Assembly (NCBI GenBank): GCA_022560615.1
Contig: JADFSR010000002.1
Coordinates: forward strand, 62,001 to 126,000
DNA from: Gemmatimonadota bacterium
Lineage (GTDB): Bacteria > Gemmatimonadota > Gemmatimonadetes > Longimicrobiales > Gaopeijiaceae
Direction of reading: 5' to 3'
DNA: 64,000 nt
How positions within the stretch are numbered: the first letter of the stretch is position 1; every line of letters starts with the position of its first letter. Shown piece after piece: positions 52,543-61,326 of this stretch. Position numbers and translations under genes: made by a program. A model generated the notes under the pieces. The model was not told the origin of the DNA. It did no database searches and saw only the letters and a list, made by a program, of their open reading frames with translations.

Positions 52543-53507
52543 TTCCAGCGCATCCCGCGCAGCTGCTCCACGTCCAGATTCCCGCCGCTCAGTACCACGA
52601 CCACCTTGGTGCCAGGGGGCGCCTCGATCAAGCCTTGCAGCAACGCAGCGACCGGAGCGGCGGCAGCCCCTTCCGCGACCAGCTTCGCGCGGGCCATCAG
52701 CCAGAGCACGGCCTCGAAGATCTGCTCGTCGGGTAGCGTGACGATCTCGTCCACGAAGCGTGAGACGACCGAGCGCGTGTTCTCTCCGACGCGCTTCACC
52801 GTGAGACCGTCGATGACGCAGTCGACCTCGTCGAGCGTGATTCTGTGCCCTGCCTCGATGCTCAGCTTCATTGCCGGCGCACCCGAGGACTCCACGCCGA
52901 TCACTCGGATATCCGGATTGATGCTCTTGACCGCCATCGAAACCCCGGAGATCAGCCCGCCACCGCCGATGGGTACTACGACGACCTCGGCCTCGGGGAA
53001 GTCGTCCATGATCTCGAGGCCGACGGTGCCCTGACCCGCGATGAGCCGCGGGTCGTCGAACGGGTGCACGTAGGTGAGCCCCCGCTCCTCCACGAGTTCG
53101 AGCGCTCTCTCGTTGGCTTCGTCCCAGATGGTGCCGTGCAGCACCACCTCGGCCCCATACTCCTCCGTGGCGGCGATCTTCGAGGGTGTAGCGTTCTCGG
53201 CCATGCAAACGACCGCCTGCACACCGTACTGCCGCGCGGCGATCGCCACACCCTGAGAGTGATTGCCGGCCGAAGAGCAGATCACGCCACGGGCTTTTTC
53301 TTCGTCGGTCAGCTGAGCGATCAGGTTCGTCGGGCCACGCACCTTGTAAGAGCCGCCCTTCTGGAAGAGCTCGGCTTTCAGGCGCACGTCGAATCCGCTC
53401 GCTTCGCTGAGCGAGCGGGAGGTCAGCATCGGCGTGTGGTACGTGTGCGGAGCCACCCGCCCACGCGCCAGCTCGAAGTCTTCACGAGTGAGCGTGAGCT
53501 CGGTCAT
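52539..53507 (-). CDS. Threonine ammonia-lyase (catabolic or IlvA-like), no regulatory domain
   Basis: A 322-residue fold-type II PLP enzyme deaminating threonine or serine to 2-oxobutyrate or pyruvate. Schiff-base Lys55 in FQKGGSYKVRGP, substrate loop SSAGNHSQGVA, and the phosphate-binding VPIGGGGLISG are present; it ends GGNLD. There is no C-terminal ACT domain, so isoleucine feedback is not expected. I use the ATG at 53507 (MTELTLTRED). It stands on the opposite strand between trmD and rplS, splitting a usually tight translation operon. Confidence 0.9.
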   Translation of the reverse strand: MTELTLTREDFELARGRVAPHTYHTPMLTSRSLSEASGFDVRLKAELFQKGGSYKVRGPTNLIAQLTDEEKARGVICSSAGNHSQGVAIAARQYGVQAVVCMAENATPSKIAATEEYGAEVVLHGTIWDEANERALELVEERGLTYVHPFDDPRLIAGQGTVGLEIMDDFPEAEVVVVPIGGGGLISGVSMAVKSINPDIRVIGVESSGAPAMKLSIEAGHRITLDEVDCVIDGLTVKRVGENTRSVVSRFVDEIVTLPDEQIFEAVLWLMARAKLVAEGAAAAPVAALLQGLIEAPPGTKVVVVLSGGNLDVEQLRGMRWN

Positions 53508-53639
53508 CGTTGGGTCTCCCACGGGTAGTCGGTCAACTGACCCACTACCCTCCAATGTCGGGACTTCACGGTCTGAAAAGTCGTGATTACCTTAAAGGTC
53601 TATCAAGAAACCGTCTCCGGCCGTGCCGTGGAGTCGAAG

Positions 53640-53996
53640 ATGTCTGACGTGATCAAAGAAATCGAGAAAGAGCAACTCCGGAGCGACGAACTTCCCGAGT
53701 TTGGTCCTGGCGATACGATCAAGGTGCTCTATCTCGTTCGGGAAGGCACGAAGGAGCGCATCCAGGCGTTCGAGGGTGTGTGCATCGCGCGCAAGCACGG
53801 TGGAGTCGACGAGACCTTCACGGTCCGCAAGATATCGAGCGGTATTGGCGTCGAGCGTATTTTCCCGCTGCACGCCCCCACGGTTTCCGGGGTCGAGGTC
53901 ATACGTCGTGGGCGCGTGCGCCGCGCGAAGCTGTACTACCTCCGCGGCCGGCGTGGTAAGGCCGCCCGCATCCCGGAGAAACGTACCGCTCGCTGA
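53640..53996 (+). CDS. rplS: Ribosomal protein L19
   Basis: A 118-residue 50S protein at the 30S interface. [68 protein letters not shown] and [19 protein letters not shown] are canonical. The ATG at 53640 gives normal L19 length with GGAG at 7 nt; a GTG at 53583 would add 19 non-conserved residues. rnhB follows after 14 bp. Confidence 0.95.
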   Translation: MSDVIKEIEKEQLRSDELPEFGPGDTIKVLYLVREGTKERIQAFEGVCIARKHGGVDETFTVRKISSGIGVERIFPLHAPTVSGVEVIRRGRVRRAKLYYLRGRRGKAARIPEKRTAR

Positions 53997-54010
53997 AGTC
54001 CAGCGCCGGT

Positions 54011-54649
54011 ATGAAGCCGGACGACGACGGGACGTCGCAGCCCCAGGACCTGCTCGAGTACGAGCGACGGTTCTGGGGCCGCGGTCTTTCTGTGGCAGGA
54101 GTCGACGAAGTGGGTCGGGGGCCTCTCGCGGGACCGGTCCTGGCCGCCGCGGTGGTGCTTCCCGAGGGTGTGTGCATCGACGGTGCCGACGACTCGAAGC
54201 AACTCACCAAGGAGACGCGCGAGGAACTCCATGCGGTGATCCTGAGGTCGGCGCGTGCGGTCGGAGTCGGTGCAGCTTCCGTGAAGGAGATCGACCGCCG
54301 CAACATCCTTCGCGCCACGACCGTCGCGATGCAGCGCGCGCTGGACCATCTGCCGGCACCTCCCGGCCACATTGTCGTCGACGGCCTCCACGTGAAGTAC
54401 CTCGGGCGCGAGCACGAGGCCGTCGTGCACGGCGACGCGCTCATCCATTCGATCGGCTGCGCGTCGATCGTCGCGAAGGTGATTCGCGATCGACTCATGC
54501 GGCGCCTGGCGTTGCGCTATCCCGGCTACGGTTGGGAGCGGAACGTCGGGTATGGCACCGCCGAGCATCGTGCCGCGATCGACGAGTTAGGCGTGACCCC
54601 CCATCATCGCCTTACCTTTACCGGGCTTAAGTTCTCGCTCGACCTTTGA
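54011..54649 (+). CDS. rnhB: Ribonuclease HII
   Basis: A 212-residue enzyme removing ribonucleotides and RNA primers from DNA. The acidic site is clear: VAGVDEVGRGPLAGPV (Asp-Glu), DDSKQLTKETRE, IVVDGLHV, and a later Asp in ASIVAKVIRDRLM. The C-terminal YPGYGWERNVGYGTAEHRAAI block is typical. A 4-base overlap of its stop with an upstream in-frame start of the M20 gene is possible. Confidence 0.96.
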   Translation: MKPDDDGTSQPQDLLEYERRFWGRGLSVAGVDEVGRGPLAGPVLAAAVVLPEGVCIDGADDSKQLTKETREELHAVILRSARAVGVGAASVKEIDRRNILRATTVAMQRALDHLPAPPGHIVVDGLHVKYLGREHEAVVHGDALIHSIGCASIVAKVIRDRLMRRLALRYPGYGWERNVGYGTAEHRAAIDELGVTPHHRLTFTGLKFSLDL

Positions 54650-54690
54650 GATCAGTAGGTCGAGTCCCGAAGACCAACGAGGACGACCGT

Positions 54691-56241
54691 ATGCCGACGC
54701 TCCGTCGATTCATGTTGAGTGCTGTCGTGGCTGCGCTGGCCTGCCCTCCGCTCTCTGCTCAGCTGAGCCCCGGGCAGATTCGCTCGTTCGTGGAGGCCGA
54801 GGCGGTGCCCTCGATCGAGTTGTTTCGTGAGTACCTCGGTTTTCCCAACGACGCGCACTTCCCGGAGGACATCGACCGGCTCATCAGCTGGCTCGACGCG
54901 GCGTTAACCAAGCGAGGCTTCACGACCGAGCGGCTGCTCACGAGCGCCAACGACTTGTTGTTCGCGGAGCGCCGGGTCGACAATCCGGTCGCCACCGTGC
55001 TCGTGTACCTGCAGGCGGACGGCCAACCCGTGGATCTGTCGGCGTGGCAACAGGAGAGTCCCTACCGAGCGGAACTCAAGGAGGACGACGGGACCGGCAC
55101 GTTCCGAGCGATATCGTGGTCGCGTCTTCAGGACGAGGTGGACCCCGACTGGCGGATCTACGCGCGCTCGGCGGCGGACTCCAAGGGGCCGAACATCCAG
55201 TTCCTCCTGGCTCTCGATCTCATGGCGCAGGCCGGTGCTGTGCCGGACTACAACCTGAAGGTCATTATCGACACGATGGAGGAGATGGGATCACCCGTGC
55301 TGCCCGCCGCGATCGAGCAGTACGCGGAGAAGCTCTCGGCGGATATGCTGATCATCTTCGATGGCCCTCCGCATTACTCGGGACGGCCGTCGCTCAAGTT
55401 CGGCGCGCGCGGCTTCGCGAGCTTTACGCTCACGACATACGGTCCCCGGGTGCCTCAGCACAGTGGCCACTACGGCAATTACGCACCCAACCCGGGCCTC
55501 CGCCTTGCTCAGATTCTCGCGTCGATGAAGGACGAGCGCGGGCGTGTGACGATCCCCGGCTTCTACGATGGCATCGAGATCGATGACGCGACGCAAAGAA
55601 TTCTCGACGCCGTGCCAGACGACGAGGTGGAGGTCATGAGACGGCTCGGCATCGCCGAGACGGACGGCGTAGCCGAGACATTGCAGGAGGCCGTGCAATG
55701 GCCGTCGCTCAACGTACGTGGACTCGAGTCCGGCTGGGTCGGAGACCAAGTGAGAACCATCGTGCCCGCCACGGCCGTTGCGGAGGTGGACGTCCGGCTT
55801 GTCCCGGAGACGGACGGTTGGCGACTGCTGGGGATGATTCGCGACCACATCGAGGGTCTCGGCTATCACGTCTTGGACGACCGAGATCCCACTGAAGACG
55901 AGCGGCAGACGTATGGCCGCCTGGCGCGCTTCGACGCTCGTGTCGACTACGCGGCCTTCAGGACCGAGTTCGACTCAGAACCTGGGCTCTGGCTCAGCGC
56001 GGCGTTCGTGAACTTGTTCGGCGAAGAACCGGTGAAGATCCGTACCAGTGGCGGATCGATTCCGATCTCGCCGTTCGTGTCGACGCTCGGCATTCCCGCT
56101 GTGACCGTCCCGACGGTGAACCCCGATAACAATCAGCACAGCCCGAACGAGAATATTCGGGTGGGGAGTTTCCTGGAAGGGATTGCGATCGCGGCGGCGG
56201 TGCTGAGTCAGCCGCTGCGGCCGTTCGTCACGATCCACTAG
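54691..56241 (+). CDS. Secreted M20-family metallopeptidase
   Basis: A 516-residue exported protein (ATG 54691, signal FMLSAVVAALACPPLSAQ). The dizinc peptidase core shows VLVYLQADGQPVD, YARSAADSKGPNIQFL for the bridging Asp, and MEEMGSPVLP for the catalytic Glu pair. The dimerisation lid lies at 250-390, and SIPISPFVSTLGIPAVTVPTVNPDNNQHSPNENI supplies the distal His. Expected to act as a periplasmic dipeptidase or aminoacylase. It precedes tRNA-Lys. Confidence 0.88.
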   Translation: MPTLRRFMLSAVVAALACPPLSAQLSPGQIRSFVEAEAVPSIELFREYLGFPNDAHFPEDIDRLISWLDAALTKRGFTTERLLTSANDLLFAERRVDNPVATVLVYLQADGQPVDLSAWQQESPYRAELKEDDGTGTFRAISWSRLQDEVDPDWRIYARSAADSKGPNIQFLLALDLMAQAGAVPDYNLKVIIDTMEEMGSPVLPAAIEQYAEKLSADMLIIFDGPPHYSGRPSLKFGARGFASFTLTTYGPRVPQHSGHYGNYAPNPGLRLAQILASMKDERGRVTIPGFYDGIEIDDATQRILDAVPDDEVEVMRRLGIAETDGVAETLQEAVQWPSLNVRGLESGWVGDQVRTIVPATAVAEVDVRLVPETDGWRLLGMIRDHIEGLGYHVLDDRDPTEDERQTYGRLARFDARVDYAAFRTEFDSEPGLWLSAAFVNLFGEEPVKIRTSGGSIPISPFVSTLGIPAVTVPTVNPDNNQHSPNENIRVGSFLEGIAIAAAVLSQPLRPFVTIH

Positions 56242-56282
56242 AGTGACCCCTAGCGCCGCTTCACCTTTCTGCGGGTCCCCGT

Positions 56283-56287
56283 ATCTT
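56283..56287 (+). promoter_or_regulatory. Probable -10 element of tRNA-Lys
   Basis: TATCTT at 56282-56287 lies 7 bp before the mature 5' end of the tRNA. A TTCACC about 16 bp upstream is a weak -35. Confidence 0.4.
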
Positions 56288-56294
56288 GATGGCA

Positions 56295-56367
56295 GACCCG
56301 GTAGCTCAGCTGGCAGAGCAACGGACTTTTAATCCGTAGGTCGTGGGTTCGAGACCCACCCGGGTCA
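56295..56367 (+). tRNA. tRNA-Lys (anticodon UUU)
   Basis: A 73-nt cloverleaf: acceptor GACCCGG/CCGGGTC plus discriminator A, D-arm AGCTCAGCTGGCAGAGC, anticodon stem-loop ACGGA-CTTTTAA-TCCGT, and T-arm GTGGGTTCGAGACCCAC. The anticodon is TTT. The 3' CCA is not encoded. It is followed by about 220 bp with no gene and no visible integrase or attachment repeat. Confidence 0.97.
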
Positions 56368-56590
56368 TCGGCAGCAAGGGATGGCAATCGCTTCGGGAAT
56401 CGAGCTCGATACAGCTGTCGTCATCGAATAGCGCGTGCAACCAGCGGCAAGCAGCCGCTGGTGCATCTCTCTTTCCCGCTTCCCAACCCAACCCCATTTT
56501 TCCTGTCAGACGAAAAAGCGATTGGCCCGGAGGGCTACGGAGGCCATCCACTCAGCGGCGTAGCTGTAGGGATTACTCAGGTCACGACGT

Positions 56591-59080
56591 ATGAAACCCG
56601 GGCGCGGAACACTCTTTTCCCTTGAGGCGGTGCCAGTGAGACATTCGAGAGTCGGCTCATTCCTGTTGTCCCTGCTGCTCTTGGGGCTCACGAGCTGCGG
56701 CGGTTCGGACGGCCCTGGAACCACAGGGCCCGACACCCCGCGAGCGACGACCATCAGCATCTCGCTGACTTCCGTCACGCTGTCTTTCCTGGGCGCCACA
56801 GTTACGCTCAGCGCAGCGATCCGCGACCAGAACGGTCAGCCCTTCAGTGGCACGATCAGCTGGTCGACTGACAATCCCTCAGTGGCCACGATCGACGCCG
56901 TGGGCCTCGTGACCGCGGTTCAAAACGGAACCGCGACCGTGACCGCCACCTCGGGTAGCCTGTCCGGCACGGTGGCCGTCACTGTACAGCAGGCTGCCAC
57001 GCAGCTCGCGATCGTTTCCGGCGACGACCAGAGCGCTACGGTGGGGCAGGCGCTCGGGCAAGCCGTGGTCGTCCGCGCCGAAGACGCGGGAGGAACGGTT
57101 GTCGAGGGCGCGAACTTGGAATTCGTCGTCAGCTCGGGCGGTGGGGCGGTCGGTGACTCGACGGTCGCGACCGATGCCCAGGGACTCGCCTCGACAACCT
57201 GGACGCTCGGCGCAACCGCCGGGCTCCAGCGGCTCGACGTTTCCGTGGCGGGCGGGACGTCCCCACTGCTCCAAGTCTCTGCGACGGGGTTAGCGGCGGC
57301 GGCGGCAACCCTCGTGAAGTCCTCGGGGGATCTCCAGAGCGGCGCGGTCGACCAGCCGCTCTCCGATACGATCGTGGTTCAGGTTCAGGACGAGTTCGGC
57401 AACGGCGTCCCGGACGTTGAGGTCACGTTCGCGGTCACGGGGGGTGGTGGCACCGTGAGTGCTGCCACTGTTACGACCGGCTCAGACGGAACAGCCCAGA
57501 GCATCTGGACGATGGGATCGGGGATCGGGGCCGCCGCGCTGACGGTGACCGCAGGCGGATTCCCTGCGGTCGTATTCACGGCGACGGCCGTGGTCCCCAC
57601 GCCGGATCTGGTGGTCGGAGCGCTCTCGGTCAGCCCGGTCAACCCGACGACGCTCGAGACGGTGACGGTCACGGTGTCCGTCACCAATAGTGGCACGGCC
57701 ACGACAGGGGTCTCCTTCTCGGTTCAGCTCCTCGTGGATGGCGTGGAGGCCGCGACGCAGACGGTCGGCCCGATCGCGCCCTCCGTGACCGAGAACGTGG
57801 CGTTCACGGCCGGACCGTTCGCCATGGGCGTGCGTGCGCTCAGCGTGGTGGTCGATGCCAATGGGGCGGTCACCGAGTCCGACGAAAACAACAACACGTC
57901 CGTGCAGTCCGTGGCGGTTTCCGCCCAGACCGCGCTAGTGGCCGGGACGCCCATCACTGGCATTGGAGCCGCCTTGAACGTCGAGCTGCTGTTCGCCTTC
58001 GAGCTCACCGCGGAAGACGGCTCGATCGACTTCACGTACGCCAGCGGTCCCGACGGCCACGTGGACATGTACGTACAACATGGAGACCGACCCGCGACGC
58101 GCGACGGGTACGAGTGCCACTCGCACGAGTCGTGTCGCATCAACGCCGCCTTGCCCGGTACCTACCACATCCTGATCCACGCCTTCGAGGCATTTTCGGG
58201 TGGCACGCTGAGCGTGACTACGGGTCTCGAGGTGCTGCCGTACGATATCGAGCTCGTGTTCCTCGACACTCCGACGAGCGTGCAGAACGACGCCTTCACG
58301 ACCGCGGCCACGCGCTGGGAGAGCATTCTCCCCTTCGACATCTTCGACATCTCCTTCGAGAACCAACCCCAAGACGCCGGCGCGTGTGGTGTGCAATGGC
58401 TGCCCGCGATCAGCGACATCGTAGACGACATCAGGATCTACGTGCGCCTCGACTCGATCGACGGACCCGGGAACGTTTTGGGGAGCGCATCCTTCTGTAC
58501 CTTCCGTGTCGCGAGCGGGCTACCTGTGGTCGGGTTCATGGAGTTCGACACCGCCGACCTGAGCCAACTCGAATTGAACGGGACGCTGACAAGCGTGATC
58601 CTCCACGAGATGGGTCATGTGCTGGGCATCGGAACGATGTGGCCGCGCGCCGAGCTGATCCGCAACCCTTCTGTCGGGAATCCCGGTGCGGACACACATT
58701 TTGTGGGCCCCCTCGCGATTGCCGCGTTCGACGCCGCCGGAGGAACTGGCTACACCGGAGGCGAGAAGGTCCCGGTCGAGAACGACGGCGAAGCGGGAAG
58801 GGCGGACGGCCATTGGCGGGAATCCGTACTCTTCTTCGAGCTCATGACGCCCGAGCTGGACGCCGGCCTTGAACCGTTGAGCGCGATCTCGATCCAATCG
58901 CTCGCCGACGTGGGCTACCGCGTCGACGTAACGCAAGCCGATCCGTTCACCCTTCCCCTCATCGGTGCGGCGGCCGCGCGCCGACAGGGGCTGGTCATCG
59001 ATCTGCGCAATGACATCTGGATCGGGCCGAAGATAGGGGTGGATGCGCAGGGACGCGTCGTGCGCGTCATTCGTCGCTGA
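56591..59080 (+). CDS. Lipoprotein with Ig-like, CARDB and leishmanolysin-like protease domains
   Basis: An 829-residue surface protein. Its N-terminus (VGSFLLSLLLLGLTSCGGS) is a lipoprotein signal; a GTG start at 56636 is equally possible. Domains in order: a BIG2 Ig-like domain (residues 55-135, ISWSTDNPSVATIDAVGLVTAV), two invasin-like Big1-type repeats (135-335, VQDEFGNGVPDVEVTFAVTGGGG), a CARDB domain (345-440, DLVVGALSVSPVNPTTLETVTVTV), and a PPC-like beta domain (455-540). Last is a metalloprotease domain with H672-EMGHVLGIGTMWP and a downstream ELMTP Met-turn, as in M8 leishmanolysin. It may degrade or bind extracellular polymers. Confidence 0.88.
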   Translation: MKPGRGTLFSLEAVPVRHSRVGSFLLSLLLLGLTSCGGSDGPGTTGPDTPRATTISISLTSVTLSFLGATVTLSAAIRDQNGQPFSGTISWSTDNPSVATIDAVGLVTAVQNGTATVTATSGSLSGTVAVTVQQAATQLAIVSGDDQSATVGQALGQAVVVRAEDAGGTVVEGANLEFVVSSGGGAVGDSTVATDAQGLASTTWTLGATAGLQRLDVSVAGGTSPLLQVSATGLAAAAATLVKSSGDLQSGAVDQPLSDTIVVQVQDEFGNGVPDVEVTFAVTGGGGTVSAATVTTGSDGTAQSIWTMGSGIGAAALTVTAGGFPAVVFTATAVVPTPDLVVGALSVSPVNPTTLETVTVTVSVTNSGTATTGVSFSVQLLVDGVEAATQTVGPIAPSVTENVAFTAGPFAMGVRALSVVVDANGAVTESDENNNTSVQSVAVSAQTALVAGTPITGIGAALNVELLFAFELTAEDGSIDFTYASGPDGHVDMYVQHGDRPATRDGYECHSHESCRINAALPGTYHILIHAFEAFSGGTLSVTTGLEVLPYDIELVFLDTPTSVQNDAFTTAATRWESILPFDIFDISFENQPQDAGACGVQWLPAISDIVDDIRIYVRLDSIDGPGNVLGSASFCTFRVASGLPVVGFMEFDTADLSQLELNGTLTSVILHEMGHVLGIGTMWPRAELIRNPSVGNPGADTHFVGPLAIAAFDAAGGTGYTGGEKVPVENDGEAGRADGHWRESVLFFELMTPELDAGLEPLSAISIQSLADVGYRVDVTQADPFTLPLIGAAAARRQGLVIDLRNDIWIGPKIGVDAQGRVVRVIRR

Positions 59081-59112
59081 TCATCGGACGGACAGGGATC
59101 GTTGGAGCACGC

Positions 59113-61158
59113 CTATCGTAGGACCCCGATCAGGTTGCTGAAGTCGTCCGTCCAAAGGACCGGGGTGGCTTGAGTGGGATCGGTTACGTTGGCGCCTTCC
59201 GGAGCTGGTGTCCCCTCGGCCGCGAGCCACATCCAAGCGTTGCGGATACCCCCGCTGCCCTCGAGCGGGGCCTGGTCCAAACGCAGAGCCTGTAGACCTG
59301 CGGCGTCTGCTAGCCCACGCACGACACGCTCCAGGTCGACGTGGCGGTTCGTGATCTGGAGTACCAGCACGCCACCTGGGGCCAAGGCACGCCTGTACAG
59401 CTCGAGCGACTCGAGCGTGAGCAGGTGCACCGGCACGGCATCTCCGGAGAACGCGTCGATGATCAGGACGTCGTACCGGGGCCTGCCGGTCGCTGCGGCC
59501 AGCTCTTGCTCGAGCATGATGCGGCCATCCCCGAGCACGATCTCGACCTCTGCCGCCGCGTCGCGGAGGAACGTGAAGTACTCGCGCGCGAGACGCTCGG
59601 CGGCAGGGTTGATCTCGTAGAAGCGGAAGGTGTCCCCGGGCCGGCTCCACACCGCGAGCGTGCCCACCCCCAGACCGATCACTCCGACGCTCAGCGCCTC
59701 CCCGGAGCGACGACGGGGATGGCTGCGAATGGCCTGTGCCGCGCCGCTCCCCGACGTGAAGTACGCCGTCGGTAGCGCTGCGCGCTCGGCGTCCAAATAT
59801 TGCGCGCCGTGGAAGATGCGGCCGTGCCGCAGAACCCGCATGTCCGACAGGATTCCTGCGGGCCGGTCCTGCACGCGGAGCACGCCGTAGAAGTTGCGCT
59901 CCGTCGCGATCGTCCCGTCCATCGTGCGCAGCGTAGGAAGCACGAAGCCGGCGGCAGCCACGACGCCCACCGCCAACAACGAGATCCCGGCTGCAGAGGC
60001 CGCGCGCCCACGCAATACCGAGTCCGGATCTCTCCGCATCGCGACGAGCAGCAGCGCGTAGGCGAGCAGCACGAAGCCGGGGAACTCGTAGAAGTCCGAG
60101 AGCACGGCGGGTGCCAGGATCGCGACCGCCAGCCCACCGAGTGCCCCACCGCCGGCCATCGTGAGGTAGAACACGGTGAGGTGTTCGGCGTGCGGGGCGG
60201 TTCTTGCCAATTCCCCGTGGCAGACCATGCACCCCGCGACCAGGACTCCGCATCCGAGCAGGATCTGGATGAGAACCGGAAGCGCGAAGCCGCCGGCCCA
60301 GAGCAGCGCCGTCGCCCCCAAGCCTAGCACCAGGAACGCGCCCCAGGTGGTCCGCCGGTATGCCCCCCCGAATGCCAGGACGAACGTCGTCAGGTAGAGA
60401 GCGAGCGGGACCACCCACAGCAACGGGACCGATGCAATGTCCATGGTGATCATGTTCGTGATCGCCATGAGCAGCCCGGTCCCGCAAGCGGCGAGGGCAG
60501 CCCAGAAGAGAAGCTCGCCCCGGGAGGGAGCGGGCGTCGACTGCCCAGACGCGGCGCGAGTCGTCGATCCCTCGGTTGCGGGGAGCTCGGCGATGCGCCA
60601 AACCAGCCCCGCGAGCCCGAGCGCGAAGGCTCCGTACACCCACGACCAGGCGACTCCCTGGCGCCGCACTGCCATGAGCGGCTCGACCACCGTGGGATAC
60701 AGGAAGAGCGCGAGCAGCGAGCCCGCATTGGACACGGCATAGAGGCGGTAGGGAGAGCGGTTCGGCGTTCCCCGACCGAACCAGTCGTGCAGCAGGGGTG
60801 TGGTCCCCGCCAACAGCAAGTACGGAGCCCCGACCGACGCCATGAGCAGTCCGAGCAGCTTCCAGGTCGGCGACTCCGGTCCTGTGGGCTTGAACGCTTC
60901 GGCGGGCGTCACTGGAAGCAGAAAAAGCGAGAGGGCTACGAGCGACAGGTGCAGCACCGCTTGCCGCCGCACTCCGAGACGTCGTCCGAGGTATGCGTAC
61001 GCGTACCCGCCGAAGAGCAGTGTCTGGTAGAAGAGCAGGCTCGTGGTCCACACCGACGCCGCCCCCCCGAACCACGGGAGGACGGCACGGGCCATGAGCG
61101 GCTGCACCATGAACAGCAGGAGCGCGCTCAGGAATGTGAGGACTGCGTAGCTCCGCAT
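59113..61158 (-). CDS. Fused membrane / spermidine-synthase-like protein
   Basis: A 681-residue protein. The first 430 residues carry about 12 membrane helices (SYAVLTFLSALLLFMVQPLMARAVLPWFGG, GGYAYAYLGRRLG, LLLAGTTPLLHDWFG). The C-terminal 250 residues are a polyamine-synthase-like methyltransferase fold (ALSVGVIGLGVGTLAVW, YEINPAAERLAREYF, VEIVLGDGRIML, YDVLIIDAFSGDAVPVHLLTLESL). The gate-keeping Asp residues of true spermidine synthases are only partly kept, so the small substrate is open. The ATG at 61158 is preferred to a GTG two codons upstream. Confidence 0.85.
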   Translation of the reverse strand: MRSYAVLTFLSALLLFMVQPLMARAVLPWFGGAASVWTTSLLFYQTLLFGGYAYAYLGRRLGVRRQAVLHLSLVALSLFLLPVTPAEAFKPTGPESPTWKLLGLLMASVGAPYLLLAGTTPLLHDWFGRGTPNRSPYRLYAVSNAGSLLALFLYPTVVEPLMAVRRQGVAWSWVYGAFALGLAGLVWRIAELPATEGSTTRAASGQSTPAPSRGELLFWAALAACGTGLLMAITNMITMDIASVPLLWVVPLALYLTTFVLAFGGAYRRTTWGAFLVLGLGATALLWAGGFALPVLIQILLGCGVLVAGCMVCHGELARTAPHAEHLTVFYLTMAGGGALGGLAVAILAPAVLSDFYEFPGFVLLAYALLLVAMRRDPDSVLRGRAASAAGISLLAVGVVAAAGFVLPTLRTMDGTIATERNFYGVLRVQDRPAGILSDMRVLRHGRIFHGAQYLDAERAALPTAYFTSGSGAAQAIRSHPRRRSGEALSVGVIGLGVGTLAVWSRPGDTFRFYEINPAAERLAREYFTFLRDAAAEVEIVLGDGRIMLEQELAAATGRPRYDVLIIDAFSGDAVPVHLLTLESLELYRRALAPGGVLVLQITNRHVDLERVVRGLADAAGLQALRLDQAPLEGSGGIRNAWMWLAAEGTPAPEGANVTDPTQATPVLWTDDFSNLIGVLR

Positions 61159-61326
61159 GGGCACGCAGAATAGGAGTGCGAGCGGTCAGTCGCTACGTAA
61201 CGCCTGAGGCGGGTGCCCACATACGGCCAATACCAGCCCGGCGACTCGCGGAGTGCGGGGACCTGCCCCAGTATTACCGACCTCCCGGAACGATCCGGGG
61301 CGAACCCAAGTGAGATCAGGTGAATC

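Noticed and set aside
56306..56551. Minus-strand frame encoding a peptide ending VGLEPTTYGLKVRCSAS
   Set aside because: It is the antisense of tRNA-Lys, a well-known source of false protein calls; not a gene.
56368..56590. Possible integrated element next to tRNA-Lys
   Set aside because: No integrase, no repeat of the tRNA 3' end within the window, and the following gene looks native.
59081..61075. A 664-codon alternate frame on the same strand as the spermidine-synthase-like gene
   Set aside because: It has no hydrophobic segments or motifs, while the overlapping frame encodes helices and a SAM-type fold.
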